From NCBI GenBank assembly GCA_948466105.1, contig CAOJZR010000004.1:1-15647 (forward strand): a stretch of 15,647 nt of DNA, read 5' to 3'. The notes under the pieces are model-generated. The model searched no databases and was not told the DNA's origin. It saw only the letters and a list, made by a program, of their open reading frames with translations. Numbering within the stretch: position 1 is the first letter of the stretch; every line of letters begins with the position of its first letter. The translations under genes were made by a program, and so were the position numbers. Source of the DNA: an uncultured Bacillota bacterium (GTDB lineage Bacteria > Bacillota_I > Bacilli_A > RF39 > UBA660). Below are positions 6,890 to 12,034 of this stretch, piece after piece.

Positions 6890-7445
6890 ATATTTTCTTA
6901 TCTAAATAGTAATTTCTTAATTCTTTGAAACGTTGATAATGAACAATTTCACGTTGTCTTAAAAATGATAATGGTGCTAAAACATCAGGATCGTTTGTTA
7001 AATCCATTAAATGTTCATAAGTGGCACGTGCTCTTTGTTCAGCAGCCATATCGCTTTCTAGGTCGGCGATATAATCCCCAGTTGCTTCTATGTAGGAAGC
7101 GGTCCAAGGTACACCAAGTGCATCTGTAGGGAATAAGGCATGATCGTGTTCAGCAAACATTCCACCCATTCCAGCGTTTTTTAATTCTTCAACTGTTGCT
7201 CCTTGCATTAGTTGAAAAATCATTGCTGAAATCATTTCGATATGTGCCATTTCTTCAGTTGCAATATCTGTAAGCAATGCTTTACCTTTTTCATCTGGCA
7301 TTGTATATCTTTGTGTTAGATATCTAAGTGCAGCTGATAATTCAGAATCAGGACCACCATATTGACTTAGAAGACTTTTGGCCATTTTTAAATCACGTTT
7401 TTGAATATTAACAGGATATTCTAGTTTTTTCTCATAAATCCACAT
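6888..7445 (-). CDS. cotJC: Spore coat protein CotJC, manganese-catalase family
   Basis: CotJC is a di-manganese catalase-like protein of the inner spore coat, made in the mother cell during sporulation. The 185 residues form a four-helix ferritin-like core. Candidate metal ligands are E35 (SELSAALRY), E65 and H68 (ATEEMAHIE), E136 (AAEQRARATYEHL) and H169 (REIVHYQRF), so catalase chemistry looks intact. The length agrees with Bacillus CotJC. The N-terminal MWIYEKKLEYPV and the GGPDSELSAALRYLTQRY stretch are characteristic. The ribosome site GAGGAGG overlaps the stop of the preceding cotJAB gene, giving a 14-bp gap, so the two genes are clearly one operon and probably coupled. A minus-strand terminator overlaps the stop. 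By analogy with Bacillus, a mother-cell sigma factor should drive it; I cannot confirm a promoter. Confidence 0.95.
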   Translation of the reverse strand: MWIYEKKLEYPVNIQKRDLKMAKSLLSQYGGPDSELSAALRYLTQRYTMPDEKGKALLTDIATEEMAHIEMISAMIFQLMQGATVEELKNAGMGGMFAEHDHALFPTDALGVPWTASYIEATGDYIADLESDMAAEQRARATYEHLMDLTNDPDVLAPLSFLRQREIVHYQRFKELRNYYLDKKI

Positions 7446-7459
7446 ATTTTTTTCCTCCT

Positions 7460-7897
7460 CTATTTATTTTCCCAAGGCCATGGTTTATCATCCCAAGCCC
7501 AAGGGTATGATAAAAGGGCATTACTATTTAATAAGATTGGTCCGTATTTTTTCTCATATTGTTCTAATATTTTGTTTTTTTCAACACGATATTGGTTAAA
7601 TAGTTCAATCATATCTTTGTCATTTGGAAAAACATCTAGATATAGATTCAAGTCAGTTGTCGCAAAACTATATGTATCTAAATAGGTAAGTAGTTCTGCT
7701 TGTTCGTTTATTGGTTGAATTTCAAATGGTTTTTGTATTTTGTAGCCATTATATAATTTAGGAAACATATTGCCTCTAATGAATCCATTATATGGATCTA
7801 GAACAGTACTAGGGTTCGCATTTTCTGAAAAAAGTGGTTGATTATAATTGTTGTTGACATAATTATAATAGTCTTTATTTAATGAATAGTTATTCAT
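7460..7897 (-). CDS. CotJA-CotJB fusion spore coat protein
   Basis: The 145 residues join two proteins that are separate in Bacillus subtilis. Residues 33-61 (VLDPYNGFIRGNMFPKLYNGYK onward) resemble CotJA, whose hallmark is a G-x-x-F-P-x-L-Y motif. Residues 62-143 match CotJB: NEQAELLTYLDTYSFATTDL, the LNLYLDVFPND core (83-93), YEKKYGPILL (114-123) and the Trp-rich end YPWAWDDKPWPWE (131-143). The first 30 residues are Asn/Tyr-rich and low-complexity. CotJA and CotJB are small coat proteins made with CotJC. The ATG at 7897 has AAGGAGGT five bases upstream. The gene comes first in the operon, with cotJC 14 bp downstream. The CotJB assignment is firm; the CotJA part rests on a short motif, so an N-terminally extended CotJB is the alternative. 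Confidence 0.85.
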   Translation of the reverse strand: MNNYSLNKDYYNYVNNNYNQPLFSENANPSTVLDPYNGFIRGNMFPKLYNGYKIQKPFEIQPINEQAELLTYLDTYSFATTDLNLYLDVFPNDKDMIELFNQYRVEKNKILEQYEKKYGPILLNSNALLSYPWAWDDKPWPWENK

Positions 7898-7949
7898 AAT
7901 TACCTCCTTTGTTTTATTTTATGTTTTGGATAATAGTTGGTATAGGTAT

Positions 7950-7966
7950 ATGCCCAATATGGGTAT
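7950..7966. repeat. Inverted repeat upstream of the cotJ operon
   Basis: ATGCCCA (7950-7956) and TGGGTAT (7960-7966) form 7-bp arms (one G-T pair) around three bases, 53-69 bp upstream of the cotJAB start. It is unusually GC-rich for this region. It may be a regulator site or the 5' hairpin of a small plus-strand RNA that ends at the next hairpin. Confidence 0.4.
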
Positions 7967-7976
7967 TTGATTAATG

Positions 7977-8011
7977 ATAAAGATGTAAGTTTTGCTTACA
8001 TCTTTATTTTT
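7977..8011 (+). terminator. Orphan terminator-like hairpin, plus-strand orientation
   Basis: AAAGATGTAAG (7979-7989) pairs perfectly with CTTACATCTTT (7995-8005), and the stem extends to 13 bp with 7977-7978/8006-8007. The loop is 5 nt and T residues follow to 8011. No plus-strand gene precedes it: the nearest, at 6594-6785, already has its own terminator, and the cotJ genes lie on the other strand. Confidence 0.6.
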
Positions 8012-8040
8012 AGAAAAAAATATTAAAATGATAAAAACTA

Positions 8041-8069
8041 TTGCTAAATGTTGAAAATCTTGATATGAT
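8041..8069 (+). promoter_or_regulatory. Promoter of tRNA-His
   Basis: TTGCTA (8041-8046), 17-nt spacer, TATGAT (8064-8069), with the extended -10 TGA at 8061-8063. The predicted start near 8076 lies inside the palindrome that precedes the tRNA. Confidence 0.6.
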
Positions 8070-8071
8070 AT

Positions 8072-8090
8072 ATATGTCTTAAAGACATAT
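8072..8090. repeat. Perfect palindrome abutting the tRNA-His 5' end
   Basis: ATATGTCTT (8072-8080) and AAGACATAT (8082-8090) are perfect inverted arms of 9 bp around one base. The right arm ends on the base before the G-1 of the tRNA. Confidence 0.6.
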
Positions 8091-8167
8091 GGCGAATATG
8101 GTGAAGGGGTTAACACGGTGGATTGTGGTTCCATTATGCTAGGGTTCGAATCCCTATATTCGCCCCA
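8091..8167 (+). tRNA. tRNA-His(GTG) with encoded G-1 and CCA end
   Basis: The sequence folds as a complete cloverleaf. The acceptor stem is GCGAATA (8092-8098) with TATTCGC (8157-8163). The D stem is GTG/CAC. The anticodon stem is GTGGA/TCCAT with loop TTGTGGT, giving anticodon GTG. The T stem is TAGGG/CCCTA with loop TTCGAAT. The identity is confirmed by the extra G-1 (8091) opposite discriminator C73 (8164), the hallmark of bacterial tRNA-His. CCA (8165-8167) is encoded in the DNA. It has its own promoter and a terminator 16 nt downstream, so it is a single-gene unit. Confidence 0.97.
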
Positions 8168-8182
8168 TTATTATGTAAAAAT

Positions 8183-8213
8183 AGAACCCCATTAAGTTGG
8201 TGGTTCTTTTTTT
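8183..8213 (+). terminator. Terminator of tRNA-His
   Basis: AGAACC (8183-8188) pairs with GGTTCT (8202-8207). The stem continues as CCA/TGG after one bulged base, and T residues run to 8213. Confidence 0.85.
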
Positions 8214-8257
8214 ATGATACAAGAATAAAATATCTCTTTTATTTCCAACTTCAAAAC

Positions 8258-8288
8258 AAACGACTAACAAAGGTATTAGTTGTTTTTT
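8258..8288 (+). terminator. Second terminator-like hairpin downstream of tRNA-His
   Basis: AAACGACTAA (8258-8267) pairs with TTAGTTGTTT (8276-8285) with one G-U pair and an 8-nt loop, ending in T to 8288. It could be a backup for the tRNA terminator, the end of a small RNA, or the remnant of a lost gene. Confidence 0.5.
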
Positions 8289-8489
8289 ATATTGTTTTAA
8301 ATGAAAGCTGGTTTTTCATAAAATAGTTGTTATTTTATATATTGGTTTCTATGTGCTAGTTTTCAACAGATACTATCATACATATCAAGAATACTTCATT
8401 TGTGGAGAGATGATTAAGTAAATTAAATGGTCATTAATTTTAGTAGTAAAGATAAATTATTATATTTTTAATAAAAAATAGTGGTTTTA

Positions 8490-8498
8490 TGATATAAT
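8490..8498 (+). promoter_or_regulatory. Extended -10 promoter of the GNAT gene
   Basis: TGATATAAT, an extended -10, ends 23 nt before the ATG at 8522. No good -35 is visible, as can occur with extended -10 promoters. Confidence 0.55.
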
Positions 8499-8521
8499 TA
8501 TTGTAGTTAGGAGATTTGTAT

Positions 8522-8848
8522 ATGAATGTAGAATTATTAGAAATAGAAAGAAAACAAAATGAGCTATTTTTTAATATAATAGATAAAGACACAAACTTGG
8601 ATATTGGAATACTATTTACTGTTGATAACCATGTTGCATACGAAATTAAACCAGAATTTAGAGGTCAAGGAGCAGCAACTGATGCACTAAAACTAATTAC
8701 CTCACAAATAAAAAATCCAGTGTTAGAAATAACATATAATAATATTGCTTCAAAAAGAGTTGCCTTGAAATCTGGTTATACTCTTGTTAAAGTGCAACCT
8801 CCATTTGAAATTTATGAATACTTTAATGAAAAAGGAAAGAATAAATAA
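8522..8848 (+). CDS. Small GNAT-family N-acetyltransferase
   Basis: The 108 residues form a minimal GNAT fold. The acetyl-CoA pyrophosphate-binding motif is RGQGAA (47-52), after the beta-4 strand YEIKPEF. The C-terminal motif NIASKRVALKSGY (74-86) is the usual N-x-x-S-x-x-x-x-x-K-x-G-[FY] of the family. The protein is shorter than typical GNATs (140-180 residues) and lacks most of the N-terminal beta1-alpha1-alpha2 region, so the acceptor site must be reduced. The substrate is unknown. The ATG at 8522 is chosen over an in-frame TTG at 8516, because AGGAGA (8509-8514) lies seven bases before the ATG but only one before the TTG. The gene is monocistronic, with its own promoter and a terminator shared with the convergent operon. 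Confidence 0.85.
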   Translation: MNVELLEIERKQNELFFNIIDKDTNLDIGILFTVDNHVAYEIKPEFRGQGAATDALKLITSQIKNPVLEITYNNIASKRVALKSGYTLVKVQPPFEIYEYFNEKGKNK

Positions 8849-8883
8849 AATATAGACTGAAAATTAATAAATAATTAAAATAT

Positions 8884-8917
8884 AAAAGAGTCTACTAATT
8901 TATAGTAAACTCTTTTT
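8884..8917. terminator. Bidirectional terminator between the GNAT gene and the convergent DUF4097 operon
   Basis: AAAAGAGT (8884-8891) pairs with ACTCTTTT (8909-8916). After one C-A mismatch, TACTA (8893-8897) pairs with TAGTA (8903-8907). A T run follows on the plus strand, and a weaker T-rich stretch follows on the minus strand. Confidence 0.75.
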
Positions 8918-8983
8918 GTCTGTTAATAAATATTATTTAAAAATAGACTTTTGGATAGCTTGCAACCAACTTAAAAAATTAGT

Positions 8984-9811
8984 TTAATCACTATTAATAT
9001 TACCACTTACTGTTTTAATATTTAATATTGTTTCAGCTAAACGATTGTTATTTTTAATATTGATATCACCAGAAGTGGTGTTGGATTCTATATAAATATC
9101 ATTTTTCTTCTTTATAACAACATCACCACTTACTGTTTTAATTTTACTATTTTTCTTTAAAACAATATTATTTATGTCGATATTTCCACTAGTCGTTATA
9201 AGCTCAAAGCTGTCATTAATACTATTTATATTAATATCACCACTAGTAGTTTTAATTTCAGCGATATTTACTGATTCAATATCAATATCTCCGCTAACAG
9301 AAACAGCGTTAACTTTATTAAAAACGCCTAATTTGATTTCTCCAGATGTAGTTTGAAGATTAAGTTTCGAAGCCATAAATGTATCTAATTCGATATTACC
9401 ACTAATTGTGTTTATATCAATATCCTTATTGTAATTTTTAGGAATATGTACTTCAATGTAGTTATTAAAAAAGCAGAACCCAAAACAAACTTTATGATGG
9501 TTGTAATTGATTTTTAAAATATTGTTATTTAAATTTATATCAACTTTATCGTTTTTACTACCAAAGATTTTTACTTCAATTTCTTTTTCATCAGTTGTGA
9601 TAAAACGAACATCATGGATTGTATTTATGTCAATAGCATTAATACTATTTATGTCAAAGGAATCAGTTTTAATTAATTCTTCTTTTTCAAACTTAAAAAA
9701 TGAAAAATTAAAACTTTTATTGTTTAAAGCAAAAATCAGAGTTCCAGTTAATATGATAATCAAAAACAATAAAATAAAAATTAAAATAATTTTCAAATTA
9801 TGTGTATTCAT
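8984..9811 (-). CDS. DUF4097 beta-repeat protein with N-terminal membrane anchor
   Basis: The 275 residues begin with one strong hydrophobic segment (8-29), probably a membrane anchor with the rest outside. The remainder is built from short beta repeats centred on [T/S]-x-SG-[DEN]-[I/V]. The SG pairs fall at residues 137, 156, 173, 190, 208, 228, 247 and 269, eight units spaced 17-22 residues. This is the pattern of DUF4097 'putative adhesin' proteins (as in LiaG and YvlB), expected to form a right-handed beta-helix. No sorting signal is present. The protein is Asn/Ile/Asp-rich. Its ATG overlaps the stop of the upstream regulator by ATGA, so translation is coupled. The function is not established; the gene pair suggests an envelope-stress or surface role under that regulator's control. 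The similarity of the repeats at DNA level reflects the protein repeats, not a CRISPR array. Confidence 0.88.
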   Translation of the reverse strand: MNTHNLKIILIFILLFLIIILTGTLIFALNNKSFNFSFFKFEKEELIKTDSFDINSINAIDINTIHDVRFITTDEKEIEVKIFGSKNDKVDINLNNNILKINYNHHKVCFGFCFFNNYIEVHIPKNYNKDIDINTISGNIELDTFMASKLNLQTTSGEIKLGVFNKVNAVSVSGDIDIESVNIAEIKTTSGDININSINDSFELITTSGNIDINNIVLKKNSKIKTVSGDVVIKKKNDIYIESNTTSGDINIKNNNRLAETILNIKTVSGNINSD

Positions 9812-10419
9812 TTTCCACCTCTAAGATCAAACCATAAATCAATGATAGTAGTAAATGCACCATAGATTAGCCAAATAATCCATGTGAAATTCCAAGCCAT
9901 AGTTGAAAAACTTATTAAAAAATAAATTGCTGTTGTAATAAGCGCTAAGATATTTTTAATAGCTTTTTTTATAGAATTATAGTTATTTGCTTGATTATCA
10001 TTCTTTTCTTTTTTTTCATATGTAGTAAAATAGAATATTAAAATACATGTTGCAATAGCGCATAAAAACATAAATATACTAACTAGGATACCTTCATTTA
10101 AATTATAGACCTCACTACCCAAAATAATCCAAATAATAGAAATAAAATATATAAATACACTAATAGAAACAACTATACCTTTTATTGGTTTATTAGTTCT
10201 AGTAGTATTTGGTATTTCTGGTTTTTTCCCTGTTATCAATTCATCAGCAGAAATATTAAATAATTCACACAGTGGAGCTATTTTATCAAAATCAGGACTA
10301 CTTTGATCTGTTTCCCATTTTGATATAGTTTGTCTTGTGACCTCTAGTTTTTCAGCCATTTCTTCTTGACTTAAATTATTAAGTCGACGATATTCTAATA
10401 GTCTTTTTCCTATTGTCAT
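9808..10419 (-). CDS. XRE-family transcriptional regulator with four transmembrane segments
   Basis: From the ATG at 10419 there are 203 residues. An HTH_3 domain lies at 1-64: IGKRLLEYRRLNNLSQEEMAEKL, then the recognition helix VTRQTISKWETD (27-38), then a stabilising helix ending ISADELITGKK. A short basic link leads to four hydrophobic segments, near 81-100, 109-133, 154-175 and 178-196. It is therefore a DNA-binding protein tethered to the membrane. Longer in-frame starts (up to 10506) are rejected, because AGAGGTGA sits directly upstream of 10419 and the extra residues would begin upstream of the predicted promoter. It is followed by the DUF4097 gene with a 4-nt ATGA overlap. A TTGACA promoter with a palindrome over its -35 suggests autoregulation. 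Ligand or signal unknown. Confidence 0.9.
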   Translation of the reverse strand: MTIGKRLLEYRRLNNLSQEEMAEKLEVTRQTISKWETDQSSPDFDKIAPLCELFNISADELITGKKPEIPNTTRTNKPIKGIVVSISVFIYFISIIWIILGSEVYNLNEGILVSIFMFLCAIATCILIFYFTTYEKKEKNDNQANNYNSIKKAIKNILALITTAIYFLISFSTMAWNFTWIIWLIYGAFTTIIDLWFDLRGGK

Positions 10420-10464
10420 TATAATCACCTCTAGATAAAAGTTTAACTTAAATTTTAGTTGCAT

Positions 10465-10493
10465 ACTATCAATAGTGCTTGGAAGTTTGTCAA
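10465..10493 (-). promoter_or_regulatory. Promoter of the XRE-DUF4097 operon
   Basis: On the minus strand a consensus TTGACA (10493-10488), 17-nt spacer, and GATAGT (10470-10465). The predicted transcript start is near 10458, giving a leader of about 40 nt that includes the ribosome site AGAGGTGA. Confidence 0.7.
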
Positions 10494-10506
10494 CCACGGT
10501 TAACAA
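10487..10506. promoter_or_regulatory. Candidate operator: inverted repeat over the -35 box
   Basis: TTGTCAACCACGGTTAACAA has 9-bp arms (8 of 9 matching) around AC and covers the whole TTGACA -35. It is the most GC-rich palindrome in the divergent region and is well placed for repression by the XRE protein encoded downstream. Binding by that protein is inferred. Confidence 0.55.
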
Positions 10507-10570
10507 TATAATGATTATAAACTAAAATAGTTCCAATTTGAAGTATTAATTTTAAAAATAAATAATTTTA

Positions 10571-10579
10571 TGATATACT
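10571..10579 (+). promoter_or_regulatory. Possible additional extended -10 upstream of nagZ
   Basis: TGATATACT matches the extended -10 form used elsewhere in the window, but no clear -35 is visible. It would give a nagZ leader of about 160 nt with no obvious open reading frame. Confidence 0.25.
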
Positions 10580-10686
10580 CATATTGCAATATAACTAAAA
10601 GTTAATTTTGGTGACTAAGAAATATTAAAATAATTTAAAGTTTATGTATTAAAATTATTAAACATATAATAATAGTTTGCTATCAT

Positions 10687-10709
10687 CTAATAAAATTATG
10701 TGTTATTAG
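10687..10709. repeat. Inverted repeat upstream of the nagZ -10
   Basis: CTAATAA (10687-10693) and TTATTAG (10703-10709) are perfect 7-bp arms around nine bases, ending where the -35 of the nagZ promoter should be. No T run follows, so it is not a terminator. In such AT-rich DNA it could be chance. Confidence 0.3.
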
Positions 10710-10723
10710 AGAGAAAAAAAGTA

Positions 10724-10732
10724 TGTTATAAT
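10724..10732 (+). promoter_or_regulatory. Extended -10 promoter of nagZ
   Basis: TGTTATAAT, an extended -10. Its predicted start near 10739 leaves a leader of only about nine bases before the ATG at 10748. Confidence 0.55.
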
Positions 10733-10747
10733 AAAAGTGGTGATATG

Positions 10748-11956
10748 ATGAAAAAAGTAATAGGTGTGGGGTTGGTAATTTTTTGTTTAATAGGTACATA
10801 TTTTTTAATTAAGCCAAAAAATGAAAAGATGCCTGATATGGAAACTGATAATAGTGTAAACAATAATCAAGCAAGTAATGAGATTGATAGAAAATTAAAT
10901 AGTTTAACTTTAGAAGAAAAAATCGGACAAATGCTAATTGTGGCGTATAGTTCAACATTTATGGATGATAATTTAAAAAATGTTTTGACAACAAATAAAC
11001 CAGGAGGATTTATTTTATTTAAAGATAATATAACTAATTATGAAAAAACGGTTAAATTTATTGAGGAAATAAAAGCCACTAGTGATATTCCAATGTTTAT
11101 ATCAATCGATCAAGAAGGTGGTAAGGTTCAAAGAATAACCAAATTATCTGATGCTGATGTATCAATTATTCCTCCAATGTTAGATATTGGGCAAAAAAAA
11201 GATACTACACTTGCTTATGATATAGGCTCTTTGATAGCTCAAGAATTACAAGCCTTTGGGATTAATATGAATTTTGCGCCAGTTATTGATGTGGTTGAAA
11301 ACAGTAGCAATATCATAGGTAATAGAAGTTTTGGTAATGACCCAACATTAGTTTCAGATCTGGGAATATCTTTAGCTAATGGTTTAATAGACAATGGAGT
11401 CATTCCTGTTTTTAAACATTTTCCTGGGCATGGAAGTACAATAGCTGATTCGCATTATGATTTGCCAGTTATAACTAAAACTAAAGAAGAATTAATTAAT
11501 TATGATTTGATTCCGTTTAAAACAGCAATTGAAAAAGGCGCTAAAATTATAATGATTGGTCATTTGGCAGTTCCTAGTATAACTAATGATCAAACACCAG
11601 CTTCTTTATCTAAAGTTTTAATTACTGACTTACTAAAAAAAGAAATGGGTTATGAAGGAATTGTTGTTACTGATGCTTTGAATATGGGGGCGTTGACTAA
11701 AAATTATTCAGAAAAAGAAATATATGAGATGGCAATTAATGCTGGTGTTGATTTGCTATTGATGCCTAAGAGTTCTACTAGTGCAATAACTTTTATTAAG
11801 CAAAGTATAAGTGAAGGGAAAATAACAGAGAAGCAAATAGATGAATCTGTAAAAAAGATTCTTACTCTTAAAGAAGAATATTTAAAAGATATATCATTAA
11901 ATAAAGAGGCAATTGGTAGTCTTGAACATAAAAAAATAATAGAAAGGGTATATTAA
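10748..11956 (+). CDS. nagZ: Membrane-anchored beta-N-acetylglucosaminidase, glycoside hydrolase family 3 (NagZ type)
   Basis: GH3 NagZ enzymes release GlcNAc from muropeptides or other GlcNAc glycans during wall turnover. The 402 residues start with an uncleaved-looking hydrophobic anchor (about 3-22) without a proper lipobox. A Glu/Asn-rich spacer leads to a single TIM-barrel domain from about residue 48. Signatures are LEEKIGQML (55-63), SIDQEGGKVQR (119-129), GNRSFGNDP (191-199), KHFPGHGSTIADSHYDLP (223-240) with the catalytic Asp-His pair D234/H236, and the nucleophile D309 in VVTDALNMGA. All active residues are present. The length fits a one-domain NagZ plus anchor, and the anchor places the enzyme outside the membrane, as in Bacillus NagZ. 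I start at the second ATG of ATGATG (10748), because GGTGA lies four bases before it; a frame open from 10700 begins upstream of the predicted transcript start. The helicase-like gene follows 78 bp later. Confidence 0.92.
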   Translation: MKKVIGVGLVIFCLIGTYFLIKPKNEKMPDMETDNSVNNNQASNEIDRKLNSLTLEEKIGQMLIVAYSSTFMDDNLKNVLTTNKPGGFILFKDNITNYEKTVKFIEEIKATSDIPMFISIDQEGGKVQRITKLSDADVSIIPPMLDIGQKKDTTLAYDIGSLIAQELQAFGINMNFAPVIDVVENSSNIIGNRSFGNDPTLVSDLGISLANGLIDNGVIPVFKHFPGHGSTIADSHYDLPVITKTKEELINYDLIPFKTAIEKGAKIIMIGHLAVPSITNDQTPASLSKVLITDLLKKEMGYEGIVVTDALNMGALTKNYSEKEIYEMAINAGVDLLLMPKSSTSAITFIKQSISEGKITEKQIDESVKKILTLKEEYLKDISLNKEAIGSLEHKKIIERVY

Positions 11957-12007
11957 CACATATAGTGTAAAGCATTTTAGTTATTATTATCAAACCTTAT
12001 AAATATG

Positions 12008-12016
12008 TGTTATACT
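12008..12016 (+). promoter_or_regulatory. Extended -10 promoter of the helicase-like gene
   Basis: TGTTATACT, an extended -10; an overlapping TATAAT lies at 12017-12022. The predicted start near 12023 leaves a leader of about 12 nt with AGGTGG (12023-12028), six bases before the ATG at 12035. The upstream in-frame ATG at 12005 is therefore excluded. Confidence 0.5.
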
Positions 12017-12034
12017 TATAATAGGTGGTTCTTC

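Larger units (their letters stand above)
8214..8521. other. Intergenic stretch without a recognisable gene
   Basis: About 300 bp between the tRNA terminator and the GNAT gene. It holds a second terminator-like hairpin (8258-8288) and the GNAT promoter and ribosome site. I see no start codon with a ribosome site, no repeats and no mobile-element remnants. The one reading frame that crosses the tRNA is a chance frame. Confidence 0.6.

Noticed and set aside
7898..7975. Sigma-E or sigma-K type promoter for the cotJ operon
   Set aside because: A CATATACC-like element is present on the minus strand, but the partner box and spacing do not fit the Bacillus consensus well enough to annotate.
7919..8134. 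71-codon minus-strand open frame upstream of cotJAB
   Set aside because: It begins inside the tRNA, covers the palindromes and terminator, and lacks a ribosome site.
8091..8288. tRNA-His as an attachment site for an integrated element
   Set aside because: I found no second copy of the tRNA 3' end and no integrase or phage genes in the window.
8123..8326. 67-codon open frame on the plus strand
   Set aside because: It crosses the tRNA and its terminator, has no ribosome site and no recognisable protein features.
8984..9400. Repeated short motifs resembling a repeat or CRISPR array
   Set aside because: They are in frame, diverged, variably spaced, and translate to DUF4097 SG repeats.
11955..11975. 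Small hairpin (ACAC/GTGT) after nagZ as a terminator
   Set aside because: The stem is only 4 bp and has no T run; nagZ has no convincing terminator before the next gene.
12005..12034. Upstream ATG at 12005 as start of the helicase-like protein
   Set aside because: It lies before the predicted promoter -10 and ribosome site; AGGTGG at 12023-12028 points to the ATG at 12035.
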